64,000 nucleotides of DNA from an uncultured Alphaproteobacteria bacterium (lineage in GTDB: Bacteria; Pseudomonadota; Alphaproteobacteria; RF32; CAG-239). The DNA lies in assembly GCA_944393725.1 (NCBI GenBank), contig CALYBC010000018.1, forward strand, positions 1-64,000, written 5' to 3'. Positions 25,894-35,032 of the stretch are shown piece after piece (within the stretch, counting starts at the first letter, position 1; each line of letters begins with the position of its first letter). The notes under the pieces were generated by a model. The model ran no database searches. It was not told the origin of the DNA and worked only from the letters and a program-made list of their open reading frames with translations. Made by a program: the position numbers and the translations under genes.

Positions 25894-27123
25894 CTACTCA
25901 TACCTCAAAGCATTAATCGGATTTAAAAGTGACGCTTTATAGGCCGGATAAAATCCGAAGAATAACCCGACCATCCCCGAAAAAGAAAATGGTAACAAGA
26001 CATAGAGCAAAGAAACTTTGGTCGGCAAAGAACTAAATACACCTACCAAATAAGAACCGAGCAAGCCAATTACAACTCCGACCAACCCGCCGATTAATGA
26101 TAACACCAATGATTCGGTCAAGAACTGCCATCTGATATCCCAAGCCTTTGCCCCGATTGCCATTCTGATTCCGATTTCTCTGGTTCGCTCGGTAACCGAA
26201 ACCAACATTATATTCATAATACCGATACCGCCGACCAACAAAGATATAGAAGCGATTGAACCCAACAAAATAGTCATAACTTTGGTAGAGCTTTCCATCA
26301 TCTCCATCATTTGGGTTAAATTACGAATCACAAAATCATCCTCTTTATTTACGCCCAGATTATGCCTTTGCCGTAACAATTCTCTGATTTCTTCTTGCGC
26401 GGTATAAGTACTTTGTGAATCGATTGCCTGTAACATAATCATCTTCACCTGATCGGGAAAAGAAATACCCATAACTTTTTTCTGTGCGGTTGTAATCGGA
26501 ATATACACCACATCATCTTGGTCCATTCCGTTACCGGACTGTCCTCTGGGAATCAACACACCTATTACCTGAAACGGGATTCCCTTAATTCTGATGGTTT
26601 TGCCTAAAGGATCAACATCACCGAACAATTCATTTACTACGGTCTGTCCCAAGATTGCAACTTTTGCCGCACTTCTGATATCGGTAGAAGAAAACATTCT
26701 GCCGTAAGACAGATTCCATTCTTTGATCTCAAACATTCTGCGGTCGGTACCTGTAACTCCGGTTGACCAGTTGGCATTACCATATACGATTTGAGTAGTT
26801 TCTTCCAAAACCGGTGCGGCAAGTTTAATTGCCTCAATTTTTTCCTGAATGGCATCCCCATCGCTTTTCTTCATGGTTGGCTTAGAACCATGTCCGCTTC
26901 TTGCACCGGAAGATGTTGCCACTCCGGAACGAATTATAATTAAATTCGAGCCCATTGTTTTCATCTCGTTTTGAATAGATGTCTGTGCCCCGTGTCCCAC
27001 TGAGAGCATGACAATCACTGCCGCCACCCCGATAATAATACCGAGCGATGTCAATATCGAACGCATTTTATTTGCTTTAATTGCACGAGTTGCGATAGAA
27101 AAAATTGTCCTTGCATCAATCAT
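25894..27123 (-). CDS. MacB-type ABC transporter permease
   Basis: A 409-residue FtsX-fold permease. The N-terminal membrane segment (MRSILTSLGIIIGVAAVIVMLSVG) is followed by a large periplasmic domain with the MacB-type GSNLIIIRSG and DVVYIPITTAQKKVMG. Three C-terminal membrane segments follow, including LVGGIGIMNIMLVSVTERTREIGIRMAIGA, the family signature. It differs from classical MacB because the ATPase is a separate gene. The start overlaps the ATPase stop by four bases, so the two are translationally coupled. With the ATPase and the adaptor it should form a tripartite exporter for a peptide, lipid or drug; the substrate is unknown. Confidence 0.93.
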   Translation of the reverse strand: MIDARTIFSIATRAIKANKMRSILTSLGIIIGVAAVIVMLSVGHGAQTSIQNEMKTMGSNLIIIRSGVATSSGARSGHGSKPTMKKSDGDAIQEKIEAIKLAAPVLEETTQIVYGNANWSTGVTGTDRRMFEIKEWNLSYGRMFSSTDIRSAAKVAILGQTVVNELFGDVDPLGKTIRIKGIPFQVIGVLIPRGQSGNGMDQDDVVYIPITTAQKKVMGISFPDQVKMIMLQAIDSQSTYTAQEEIRELLRQRHNLGVNKEDDFVIRNLTQMMEMMESSTKVMTILLGSIASISLLVGGIGIMNIMLVSVTERTREIGIRMAIGAKAWDIRWQFLTESLVLSLIGGLVGVVIGLLGSYLVGVFSSLPTKVSLLYVLLPFSFSGMVGLFFGFYPAYKASLLNPINALRYE

Positions 27124-27809
27124 TTCTCGTTCTTCTCGTCCGAATGGATTTCGCCATCTACAATTCGAATAATTCGCTTGGCGTAATGTGCAATATCATC
27201 TTCGTGGGTTACCAAAATTATTGTTCGTCCCAAATCTTCGTTTAACTTGGTAAACAGATTCATAATCTCCACACTCATTTTAGTGTCAAGATTTCCCGTC
27301 GGCTCATCGGCAAAAATAATCGGAGCCTCGTTAACCACTGCTCTGGCTATTGCCACTCGTTGTTGTTGCCCTCCGGAGAGTTGATTGGGCATATGATACA
27401 TTCTTTCTCTCAAGCCCACTTTAGTCAAAGCCTTTTTAGCCCGTTCTTCTCTTTGAGCGGCCGGCACATTGGCATAAACCATCGGCAACTCTACATTTTC
27501 CAAAGCCGAAGTTCTGGAAAGCAGATTAAATCCCTGAAAAACAAATCCGATTTTTCTGTTTCTGATATCGGCCAACTCGTCAGCCGATAAATTTTCAACT
27601 CTCTGTCCGTCCAAGACATAAGTTCCGGAAGTTGGCTTATCCAAACACCCCAAAATATTCATCAAGGTCGATTTTCCGGAACCGGAAGGCCCCATAATTG
27701 CCACGAAATCACCTTTTTCGATATTAAGATTAATCCCTTTTAAGATTTTAAGTTGTGTATCTTCCAGCGGATAAGATTTGGTAATATGTTTAAGCTCAAT
27801 CAGGCTCAT
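27120..27809 (-). CDS. MacB/LolD-type ABC transporter ATPase
   Basis: A 229-residue ATP-binding subunit with Walker A GPSGSGKST, Q loop GFVFQGFNLL, signature LSGGQQQRVAIARA, Walker B IIFADEPTGNLD and the H loop in ILVTHEDDIAHYA. The subfamily is the one that drives FtsX-like permeases (MacB, LolCDE). It starts inside the short space after the adaptor gene with GGAGAA upstream, and ends overlapping the permease gene. It powers the exporter encoded by this three-gene operon. Confidence 0.95.
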   Translation of the reverse strand: MSLIELKHITKSYPLEDTQLKILKGINLNIEKGDFVAIMGPSGSGKSTLMNILGCLDKPTSGTYVLDGQRVENLSADELADIRNRKIGFVFQGFNLLSRTSALENVELPMVYANVPAAQREERAKKALTKVGLRERMYHMPNQLSGGQQQRVAIARAVVNEAPIIFADEPTGNLDTKMSVEIMNLFTKLNEDLGRTIILVTHEDDIAHYAKRIIRIVDGEIHSDEKNEK

Positions 27810-27810
27810 A

Positions 27811-28965
27811 TTATCTTCTCCGCAATCTTAGTTGTTCGGCTCTTTTGGCGGTTTCTTTCTTATCCTCCAAAATCACCTCATCACCTTCTTTGATTTGTTC
27901 GGAGATAATTTCGGTTTTATCATCATCGGCCAAACCATCAATGATATTAAATCTTTGTGGCTTTCCGTCTTTTAGAATCCATAATCCCTTATCCTGATAT
28001 CTTTTGATATTGCCGTTTTCATCGGTAACATAGAATCTTAATGCCTTATTAGGCACTAAAAGGACATCTTTCTTTTCGGCAGTAACAATGCTTACGTTAG
28101 CGGTCATACCTGGCTTTAGGCGCAAATCTTTATTATCGATGCTGATAATCACTTCATAGGTTACGACATTTGAAGTTGTAATCGGATTATTACGCACTTG
28201 CGTTACCACCCCCTCAAACACTTCATCGGGAAAACTATCGACCATAAATTCGACTTTTTGCTCTTCTTTCACTTTGGCAATATCGGCCTCCACCACAGAT
28301 GCTTCAATTTGCATTTTGGTTAAGTCTTCGGCAACATTAAACAGGGTTGGAGTATTAAAGCTTGCCGCCACGGTTTGACCAACCTCTACCTCACGAGATA
28401 TTACCACTCCATCAACCGAAGAAATAATTCTGGTATATTCCAAATCGATTTGAGCTTGTTTAAGAGCCGCCTCGGCTTGTTTTATTTCAGCTTCTTTAAG
28501 AGCTTTTTGTGCCACGGCATTACTGTAATCCCTCTGTGCCGACTCGAGCTCTTTATCGGTAGAATATTTAGAGCGATTAAGTTTTTTGGTTCTATCTAAA
28601 TGTTTTTTATAATAGATTATATCATTTTTGGTAACTTCCAACTCGGCCTTAGCAATATCAAGGGCTGCTTGTTTTTGGTCCACAGTAGCTTCAAAAGTCT
28701 GCGGGTCAACCAAAGCCAACAACTGTCCTTTATCAACCTTAGAGTTATAATCTACATAGATTTCGGCGATAATACCGGAGATTTGGGTACCGATATTAAC
28801 GGTAGAAATCGGATTGATAATACCTGTTGCGGTAATTTTTTCGACAATATCGCCTTTAACCACCTTAGCCGTAACAAAATTATCGTCATTTCCACATCCG
28901 CTCAAGGATGCTGCAACAATACCGGCCACAATTGCCAAGCTAGAAATTTTCCAAAGTTTTTGCAT
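27811..28965 (-). CDS. MacA-type periplasmic adaptor lipoprotein
   Basis: A 384-residue membrane fusion protein. The signal sequence ends in the lipobox LSGC (Cys at about residue 24), so it is a lipoprotein. The barrel-sandwich half-motifs GIISTVNIGTQISGIIAEI-like (about residues 50-75) and YTRIISSVDGVVISREVEVGQTV (about 175-200) flank an alpha-helical hairpin rich in Lys, Glu and Gln. The beta-barrel domain contains RLKPGMTANVSIVT. It would link the inner-membrane permease to a TolC-like channel; no TolC gene is nearby. AAGGA precedes the ATG. It is the first gene of the adaptor-ATPase-permease operon. Confidence 0.92.
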   Translation of the reverse strand: MQKLWKISSLAIVAGIVAASLSGCGNDDNFVTAKVVKGDIVEKITATGIINPISTVNIGTQISGIIAEIYVDYNSKVDKGQLLALVDPQTFEATVDQKQAALDIAKAELEVTKNDIIYYKKHLDRTKKLNRSKYSTDKELESAQRDYSNAVAQKALKEAEIKQAEAALKQAQIDLEYTRIISSVDGVVISREVEVGQTVAASFNTPTLFNVAEDLTKMQIEASVVEADIAKVKEEQKVEFMVDSFPDEVFEGVVTQVRNNPITTSNVVTYEVIISIDNKDLRLKPGMTANVSIVTAEKKDVLLVPNKALRFYVTDENGNIKRYQDKGLWILKDGKPQRFNIIDGLADDDKTEIISEQIKEGDEVILEDKKETAKRAEQLRLRRR

Positions 28966-29036
28966 GTTTTTATCCTTATGCCAATATATCTAATATATAA
29001 TAACCGTAAAACCTTAAAAAAAGTTTTAAAAAAATC

Positions 29037-29064
29037 TTGCTTCCGCATTTTTTTTGTCTATAAT
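29037..29064 (+). promoter_or_regulatory. Candidate promoter of the 92-aa/261-aa orphan pair
   Basis: TTGCTT (29037-29042), 16-base spacer, perfect TATAAT (29059-29064). The leader to the ATG at 29167 would be about 95 bases. Confidence 0.55.
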
Positions 29065-29166
29065 CGACAATGCATATTCTTATTAATTTAAATAATATTA
29101 TTAAATCGTCGAACTTTCCCGCACCCGAATATGCATGCGGCAAATATTAGACACAAAAAAAATCAT

Positions 29167-29445
29167 ATGGAAAAAAAATTAAATTGCTGTGAGAATTCAG
29201 AAAAACTAGTAATCATGAAAAAAATCCAAGCTTTGCTGCCGGATGGATTGTGTACCATCAACAAGCACCCGGTACAGAAAGAAATCAGAAGGAAAAACTC
29301 TTTTGACTCTTTCACCGCCTGGACATGCTGGGTCAAAAATGCCGGGAACCAAACCTTCTTGGCTATTTTAAACCATAGCGAGGTAAAGCTCATTTCCGAG
29401 CAAGACATGAAAGCTAAATTTCAATCTCGCAGCATAAATTCCTAA
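29167..29445 (+). CDS. Hypothetical protein, 92 aa
   Basis: Not recognised. A small basic protein with a CC pair near the N-terminus (KLNCCENSEKL) and single cysteines at GLC and WTC. The tryptophan-containing FDSFTAWTCWVKNAGNQTFLAIL in the second half recalls a short beta-rich fold. The start is taken at ATG 29167; an in-frame ATG at 29131 is possible. Neither has a ribosome site. It ends 14 bases before the 261-aa gene, and the two probably share the promoter at 29037. Confidence 0.55.
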   Translation: MEKKLNCCENSEKLVIMKKIQALLPDGLCTINKHPVQKEIRRKNSFDSFTAWTCWVKNAGNQTFLAILNHSEVKLISEQDMKAKFQSRSINS

Positions 29446-29459
29446 AAAAATTATTATGT

Positions 29460-30245
29460 ATGGCAAAAAAAGAAAAATTGAAATTGACCAAAGACCAGTA
29501 CCTACAACTGCAAGGACTGGATTTGCAGCAAAAACTTGATTTGTTGCATGAATGGAAAAAAAGCGGAGAAGTAAGCGTTCAACAGTTCAATTACTTTTCG
29601 AATCTTTGGATCAGCCGAGAGACGAAACGAGTTATGGACATCAAAAATCCTTTGCGTAAAAGCAAAGATGAAGACCGTCCGAGCTGTATGCGAACCGTGA
29701 TTGAAGGCGACATAGAATTGTTCTACAACCGCCTTCAAGGTAAGCTCAACTACTATCTGGCCAACCGGACAGCGATAGGGTTGAGTGAACGCGAGCTAGA
29801 GCTTTTCAAAAGCTACACCAACAAACACCGACAATATAAAAGTTTGGTGAATAATCTGTTGGTAATTGGCTTGAGATTCCCTGATAAATCTCTCAACCAA
29901 TATTGCGAGGAATTTATCCGAAAAACCAAAATGTTTAACGGCTATAATGATGCACACTTTTGGTCTTCTCTCTGGGCTGACAGCAATTTGGTCCCTATGG
30001 ATGCCATACGCTTGATGCTCACAAAGTCAGACGACGGATACCAAATAAATCCGGTGTTTGATAAAGGACTAATCGGATTGTTGGTTCCGATGTTTGAGGT
30101 ACAAAGGGACAAAGAAGTCCAACGTCTCAAATGGGCTCAAGCTCTGGAGAGTGATTCGGAACGGGAGAAAGAGCTTGCCCGCAAGACCAGAAGGCTCAAT
30201 GCCTTTAACATTTTGCTCCAAGCGGCTCAAGACTACATCAAGTAA
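29460..30245 (+). CDS. Hypothetical protein, 261 aa
   Basis: Not recognised. Soluble, Lys/Gln/Leu-rich and helical, with DQYLQLQGLDLQQKLDLLHEW near the start and a charged helical end (ESDSEREKELARKTRRLNAF). No signal peptide or membrane segment. The start is ATG 29460; the bases before it (CCTAAAAAAATTATTATGT) contain no Shine-Dalgarno site, and an overlapping out-of-frame ATG lies four bases upstream. It follows the 92-aa orphan closely and is ended by a strong terminator. Confidence 0.65.
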   Translation: MAKKEKLKLTKDQYLQLQGLDLQQKLDLLHEWKKSGEVSVQQFNYFSNLWISRETKRVMDIKNPLRKSKDEDRPSCMRTVIEGDIELFYNRLQGKLNYYLANRTAIGLSERELELFKSYTNKHRQYKSLVNNLLVIGLRFPDKSLNQYCEEFIRKTKMFNGYNDAHFWSSLWADSNLVPMDAIRLMLTKSDDGYQINPVFDKGLIGLLVPMFEVQRDKEVQRLKWAQALESDSEREKELARKTRRLNAFNILLQAAQDYIK

Positions 30246-30253
30246 AAAAGAAT

Positions 30254-30292
30254 AAAAAACCGAAAGCTTTTCACCAAGCTTTCGGTTTTTTG
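30254..30292 (+). terminator. Rho-independent terminator
   Basis: AAAACCGAAAGCTT pairs with AAGCTTTCGGTTTT, followed by T. It ends the 92-aa/261-aa pair. Confidence 0.9.
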
Positions 30293-30304
30293 TCTAAAAA
30301 CACC

Positions 30305-30333
30305 TTGCCAATAATTGTTTTTTAATGTATCCT
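30305..30333 (+). promoter_or_regulatory. Candidate promoter of the 308-aa orphan
   Basis: TTGCCA (30305-30310), 17-base spacer, TATCCT (30328-30333), predicting a leader of about 25 bases. Confidence 0.45.
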
Positions 30334-30365
30334 TACAAATTGGTTAATATATAAAACAAATAATT

Positions 30366-31292
30366 ATGAACAAAAATGAAATTTTAAAATCGGCCCGCCC
30401 GATTACCAGAAAATGGCTTTATGCCAAGTTGCAAAATGCTGAACTCACCCCAGAGATACAAAAGGCCTTTTTTTATCTCAACACGGTTGAAGGCAACATT
30501 ATCAGCAAATGGCATCAAAATGTTCTTCGCCGTATGGTTGCTGTCAAACTACATGCTTACGAGCCTGAGTTGTTTGAGTATATTTCCAAACCTGAAGTTA
30601 CGGTGGTTCAAGCTCTGGCCAAGGCACGCAAAAGCTACGCCAAAGCCACCAGCAAACAGCACCAAAAGCAAATAGCCAAAATTATTGCTATCTTGCAACA
30701 GCTGTTTGACAGTGAGAAAGAGCTTTATGACAAAGCCGGAGAACAACTGTCTCTCGGTAATGTCGAAAATGTTCTGGAGGACATTGCCGCAAAAATTGAG
30801 GCAAAAGACGAAGTCAGTGCCGAATACTTGCTATATACCAAGCAAAGTATCAAGCACTACAACCGCTTGCGAAAACTCAATATTGCCCCGAGCATTCACG
30901 AGTTATATCAAGCTCTTGACCCTCGTTTTGCCGGAGACCCCGACATCTATGCCAAACAGATAAGTGTTGTCTTATCAACTTATCGCGAAGGTGAAGATGT
31001 TGACAAAGCTGTGAAAGACATTTGCTTTGATTTTATCAAAGACAGTATTAAATACTGCGGATATATCCATGTAAGTTTGATGGAATATATCTTCAAAAAC
31101 GATGAAATCAGCGAACGCGCCTATCAGCTTTTCTGCGATGCCGAAAAGCAAATCAGAGCCAAAGGTATGTCGGTTTTGCCGGCGGCATTTGCCGAACGTT
31201 TGGCCAAGAAAAAAGGGCTTTATGAGAAGCCCCAAAATGATTTTAAGGATGCCGAAATTCGCATCCTTAAAATCAAAGAGATGTTCTCTTAA
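30366..31292 (+). CDS. Hypothetical protein, 308 aa
   Basis: Not recognised. A soluble, lysine- and alanine-rich helical protein with repeated KAxxxYAKATSKQHQKQ-like stretches around residues 90-130. It has four cysteines and no export signal. The ATG at 30366 is preceded by ACAAATAATT without a ribosome site. It has its own promoter and a strong terminator, so it is a single-gene unit. The style matches the neighbouring 261-aa orphan, but I see no clear sequence repeat between them. Confidence 0.65.
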   Translation: MNKNEILKSARPITRKWLYAKLQNAELTPEIQKAFFYLNTVEGNIISKWHQNVLRRMVAVKLHAYEPELFEYISKPEVTVVQALAKARKSYAKATSKQHQKQIAKIIAILQQLFDSEKELYDKAGEQLSLGNVENVLEDIAAKIEAKDEVSAEYLLYTKQSIKHYNRLRKLNIAPSIHELYQALDPRFAGDPDIYAKQISVVLSTYREGEDVDKAVKDICFDFIKDSIKYCGYIHVSLMEYIFKNDEISERAYQLFCDAEKQIRAKGMSVLPAAFAERLAKKKGLYEKPQNDFKDAEIRILKIKEMFS

Positions 31293-31341
31293 AAAAACAC
31301 CCAAGCAGGATTTTTCAAACTCTGCTTGGGTGTTTTTTTTT
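31293..31341 (+). terminator. Strong terminator, usable on both strands
   Basis: AAACACCCAAGCAG pairs with CTGCTTGGGTGTTT, flanked by A and T runs. It separates the 308-aa orphan from the convergent fmt gene. Confidence 0.9.
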
Positions 31342-31351
31342 CATCTTCCGC

Positions 31352-32251
31352 TTAATTAAAAGAATATCCTCTGAGCAATTCTTCTGCCGTCATGGCTTTT
31401 TTACCTTGTCTTTGTATCTGCAAAACCTGCAAACACCCATCTTCACATCCGATAAACAACTTATCTTTTTCTGCTCTGATTTCTCCGGCTTTCAAGCCAT
31501 AAATATTCTCAACCACAGCACATTTTAACAACTTAAATCTTTCGCCGTTATGCTCAAAAAATGTTGCCGGATACGGGTTAAATGCTCTGATTTTGCGTTC
31601 TAACACCTCGGCAGGTTGCAAAAAGTCCAAACGGCTCTCTTCTTTATCAATTTTAGCAGCATAAGTTACCAAGCTCTCGTCTTGTTTTTCCGGCACTATC
31701 TTATCTAAATCAGCTAAGACCTCAATGATGAGTTTTGCCCCCAACTCAGCCATTTTATCGTGCAAAATTCCAACCGTCATATCCTTATCAATAACAATTT
31801 CGCCCTTTTTATACATTGCACCGGCATCCAGTGCTTCTACTACCTGCATAATGGTAATACCGGTTTTATCATCTCCGGCCTCAATAGCTCTTTGCATCGG
31901 AGCGGCTCCACGCCACCTCGGCAACAAAGACCCATGCACATTCAAACATTTTTTAGGGCATGCCTCAATAATTTCTTTGGGCAAGATAAGTCCGTATGCC
32001 GCCACGATTGATATATCGGCATTAAGCGCAGCAAATTTGGCTTGTTCTTCGGCATTTCGCAAAGTTTTGGGAGTTCTGACCTCAATCCCGTGATTTTCTG
32101 CCCAAATATGCACCGGAGATTTTTGCAATTCTTTACCGCGACCGGCCTCTTTCGGAGCTCTGGTATAAACACAAACCACTTCATGATTTTTATACAAAGC
32201 TTCCAAAGTCGGCACCGCAAATTCCGGCGTTCCTAAAAACACTACTTTCAT
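31352..32251 (-). CDS. fmt: Methionyl-tRNA formyltransferase
   Basis: Formylates initiator Met-tRNA using 10-formyltetrahydrofolate. The 299-residue protein begins MKVVFLGTPEFAVPTLEAL and carries the catalytic NVHGSLLPRWRGAAPMQRAI (Asn and His) and VEALDAGAMYKKGEI (Asp). The C-terminal domain includes AFNPYPATFF and ends near EELLRGYSFN. GAGGG precedes the ATG. It lies 23 bases after era on the same strand, where alphaproteobacteria commonly have recO, and no def gene is adjacent. Confidence 0.97.
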   Translation of the reverse strand: MKVVFLGTPEFAVPTLEALYKNHEVVCVYTRAPKEAGRGKELQKSPVHIWAENHGIEVRTPKTLRNAEEQAKFAALNADISIVAAYGLILPKEIIEACPKKCLNVHGSLLPRWRGAAPMQRAIEAGDDKTGITIMQVVEALDAGAMYKKGEIVIDKDMTVGILHDKMAELGAKLIIEVLADLDKIVPEKQDESLVTYAAKIDKEESRLDFLQPAEVLERKIRAFNPYPATFFEHNGERFKLLKCAVVENIYGLKAGEIRAEKDKLFIGCEDGCLQVLQIQRQGKKAMTAEELLRGYSFN

Positions 32252-32274
32252 AATTACCCTCTTTTATTTACAAA

Positions 32275-33177
32275 TTATGCTCTGAAATCCAAGCCCCAAA
32301 CATTATAACGACCGGCATCTTCCTGCCAGTTTTCTCTAACCTTTACAAACAAGAACAAATGCACTTTATCTTCAAACAAATCTTCAATTTCGCGTCGAGC
32401 CGCCTGACCTATTTTTTTAATCATGGCTCCGCCCTTACCCAAAACAATAACCTTCTGGCTGTCGCGTTCGACATAAATGGTCATTTCCGCTCTGATTGAA
32501 CCGTCATCCCTTCTTTCCCAAAGCTCTGGTTCAACGGTTGTTGCATAGGGAATTTCATGTTGCAAATACAAAAACATTTTTTCTCGGACAATTTCTGCTG
32601 CCAGTAGTTTAAGCGGCATGTCAGACATCTGTTCTTCGGGATAATACCAGGGGCTTTCCGGCAAATTATCAGCCAAATACTTATAAAACTCTTCAAGATT
32701 TTTTCCGTTTGTTGCCGAAACAAAAAAAGTCTCTTCAAACTTATAAAAATCATTAAGCTCTTTACTCAAAGACAACAAGTCTTTTTCTTTAACCAAATCA
32801 ACCTTATTGATGAGCAGAACCGCTTTAGTGCTTTTCTTTTTCAAACCACTGATAATAGCTTTGGTTTCTTCATCAAAACCTTTTTTTGCATCTACCACCA
32901 ACACCACGATATCGGCGTCTTTTGAGCCATCCCAAGCCGAAGCCACCATAGCCCTGTCGAGCCTTCTTTTAGGTTTAAAAATCCCCGGTGTATCCAAAAA
33001 AATTATTTGGGTATTTTCAAATATTCCAATACCTTTGACGGTTGTTCTGGTTGTTTGGACTTTTGGCGAAACGATAGAAACTTTAGAGCCGACAAAATTG
33101 TTGGTAATGGTAGACTTTCCGGCATTCGGCGCTCCGATAAGAGCTACAAACCCGCATCTGGTTGCATTTTCATTCAT
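32275..33177 (-). CDS. era: GTPase Era
   Basis: Ribosome biogenesis GTPase that binds 16S rRNA near its 3' end. The 300-residue protein has the G1 loop GAPNAGKST, G3 DTPGI, G4 NKVD, and a C-terminal KH domain with IYVERDSQKVIVLGKGGAMIKKIGQAARREIE. Its ATG overlaps the rnc stop by one base (TAATG), a tight translational coupling that matches the conserved rnc-era pair. Confidence 0.97.
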   Translation of the reverse strand: MNENATRCGFVALIGAPNAGKSTITNNFVGSKVSIVSPKVQTTRTTVKGIGIFENTQIIFLDTPGIFKPKRRLDRAMVASAWDGSKDADIVVLVVDAKKGFDEETKAIISGLKKKSTKAVLLINKVDLVKEKDLLSLSKELNDFYKFEETFFVSATNGKNLEEFYKYLADNLPESPWYYPEEQMSDMPLKLLAAEIVREKMFLYLQHEIPYATTVEPELWERRDDGSIRAEMTIYVERDSQKVIVLGKGGAMIKKIGQAARREIEDLFEDKVHLFLFVKVRENWQEDAGRYNVWGLDFRA

Positions 33178-33824
33178 TATTTTAACATCTCCAACATAGC
33201 CGTAGCTGCTGCAAACTCGGCAGCCTTTTTGCTGGTTCCGCTACCCGATGCTTTTTTACCGTTTTCCAAAACGACTTCCATTTCAAACATCGGCTTATGC
33301 TCACTACCCGAACGCGACAATAATTCATATCTCGGGGTTCCCAATTTCAAGTGATGTGATAACTCCTGCAGTTCGGTTTTACTGTCCTTGGGCGGTGCCA
33401 CATTTCTATCAATCAACTCCCGCCAGTGATTGTTAACAAATTCGATTGCGGCATCAATTCCGGCATCAATATAAATAGCTCCGATAATGGCTTCCGTCAC
33501 ATCACACAACACATTTTCGTTTTTGCGCAAATCATCTGACGCCACATTCATATATCTGTCGAGTTCCAATTTCCGTGCCACATCCGCCACGGTTTCTTTA
33601 CACACCAAACCGACAAACCTTTGCGACAAATTGCCTTCCGGCTCTTTAGGAAACAAATTATACAGCAAAAAAGCAACCGCCACGCCCAAGACTCTATCGC
33701 CCAAAAACTCCAATCTTTCGTAGTTATTTGCCACATCGGCATCAATACTGCCGTGCGTAATGGCTTTCTTGAGCAGTTTTTCGTCATTAAAATTATATTT
33801 AAGCACCTGTTGCAAAGTTTGCAT
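33177..33824 (-). CDS. rnc: Ribonuclease III
   Basis: Cleaves double-stranded RNA in rRNA and mRNA processing. The 215-residue protein has the signature NNYERLEFLGDRVLG with catalytic acidic residues, the second acidic site in CDVTEAIIGAIYIDAG, and a C-terminal dsRNA-binding domain (about residues 145-215) with TELQELSHHLKLGTPRYELLSRSG and GKKASGSGTSKKAAEFAAA. The start is ATG 33824 with AGGTGA upstream; a TTG one codon earlier is possible. It lies between lepB and era. Confidence 0.96.
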   Translation of the reverse strand: MQTLQQVLKYNFNDEKLLKKAITHGSIDADVANNYERLEFLGDRVLGVAVAFLLYNLFPKEPEGNLSQRFVGLVCKETVADVARKLELDRYMNVASDDLRKNENVLCDVTEAIIGAIYIDAGIDAAIEFVNNHWRELIDRNVAPPKDSKTELQELSHHLKLGTPRYELLSRSGSEHKPMFEMEVVLENGKKASGSGTSKKAAEFAAATAMLEMLK

Positions 33825-33832
33825 CAAATCAC

Positions 33833-34561
33833 CTATTCAATACCGTTAAACAAACGCGACCATCTTATTTTTTTAGGCCAAGTCCAAGGCATATACCAAG
33901 CATCTTTGTCATTATGCGAAAAGAACAAAAAACGAGCTTTACCAACCAAATTTTCTTCCGGCACGAAACCGACATTCACTCTGCTGTCGTCAGAACGATC
34001 GCGGTTATCCCCCATCATAAAGAACATACCCTCCGGCACGGTAACTTCTTCAAAATTATCATTATCTTCCTGATCAGACACTTCCAAAATAAAGTGTTCC
34101 TTACCCTCGGGCAATACCTCAACATATTTGCGATATCTTTCGGCACTTCCGAAACGGCTGCGGATAACAAATTCTTCTTCGTTCTTGCGCTCCAACATTT
34201 TGCCGTTAATAAATAAACGACCGTTTTCCAATTTTATTTTATCCCCAGGTAAGCCGATAACTCGCTTAATATAGTCTGTCGAATTATCTCTGGGATTTTT
34301 AAATACCACTACATCACCCCTTTGCGGTTCATCATACCAAATTCTGCCTTCAAACAACGGCAGACTGAACGGAAAAGAATGTTTTGAATAACCATATGTA
34401 TATTTAGAAACGAACAAATAATCCCCCACATAAAGCGTCGGGTACATTGAACCGGAAGGTATTTTAAACGGTTCAAACCACAAACTTCTGATGACCACGG
34501 CAATTAATATGGCATAGATAATGGTTTTTATGGTATCAACAAAACTCTCTTCTTTTTCCAT
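33833..34561 (-). CDS. lepB: Signal peptidase I
   Basis: Inner-membrane protease that removes signal peptides from exported proteins. A single N-terminal membrane segment (TIIYAILIAVVIRSLWF) precedes the catalytic serine in KIPSGSMYPTL (about residue 35) and the general-base lysine in YIKRVIGLPGDKI (about residue 100); MMGDNRDRSDDSR forms the conserved box near the end. Only one membrane segment is present, as usual in alphaproteobacteria. The start is ATG 34561; the ORF can extend six codons to a GTG but without a better ribosome site. Confidence 0.96.
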   Translation of the reverse strand: MEKEESFVDTIKTIIYAILIAVVIRSLWFEPFKIPSGSMYPTLYVGDYLFVSKYTYGYSKHSFPFSLPLFEGRIWYDEPQRGDVVVFKNPRDNSTDYIKRVIGLPGDKIKLENGRLFINGKMLERKNEEEFVIRSRFGSAERYRKYVEVLPEGKEHFILEVSDQEDNDNFEEVTVPEGMFFMMGDNRDRSDDSRVNVGFVPEENLVGKARFLFFSHNDKDAWYMPWTWPKKIRWSRLFNGIE

Positions 34562-34623
34562 TTTAACCCCAAACAACACTATAATTTTGCAAAATCTAAG
34601 CCATCATACAGCATATTTTGAAA

Positions 34624-35022
34624 TTAACAACTACATTTTTCAATAATAACAACCGCTTGAGCATAACCATCATCATCACTGATAGAAACCAAAACATTTA
34701 TATCATCTTTTTTCGTCTGATTATGCAAAATTTCAAAAGCCTTACCATAAAACTCAACCATTGGCTTTCCGTTTTCATTGTGGATTAATTCTATATCCTT
34801 AAACCTTATCCCCTTAGCAAAACCGACGCCCAAAGCCTTAACCGCCGCCTCTTTGACTGCCCATATTTTAGCTATTTGCTTTGCCTGATTTTTATTTTGT
34901 CCGTTGATATATTTTTTTTCTTCCTCGGTACAAATTTTTTCCACAAAATCATCACCGCATTTCTTAAGTAGAGCGGAAATTCTTTTGACAGCCACGACAT
35001 CACAACCAAGACCTGTTATCAT
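34624..35022 (-). CDS. acpS: Holo-[acyl-carrier-protein] synthase
   Basis: Transfers 4'-phosphopantetheine from CoA to acyl carrier protein. The 132-residue protein begins MITGLGCDVVAVKRI and has the second motif IWAVKEAAVKALGVGF. AAGGAA is 7 bases before ATG 35022, which excludes the longer in-frame start. It begins 10 bases after the rsh stop. In many alphaproteobacteria pdxJ lies between these two genes; it is missing here. Confidence 0.96.
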   Translation of the reverse strand: MITGLGCDVVAVKRISALLKKCGDDFVEKICTEEEKKYINGQNKNQAKQIAKIWAVKEAAVKALGVGFAKGIRFKDIELIHNENGKPMVEFYGKAFEILHNQTKKDDINVLVSISDDDGYAQAVVIIEKCSC

Positions 35023-35032
35023 ATCAATTTCC

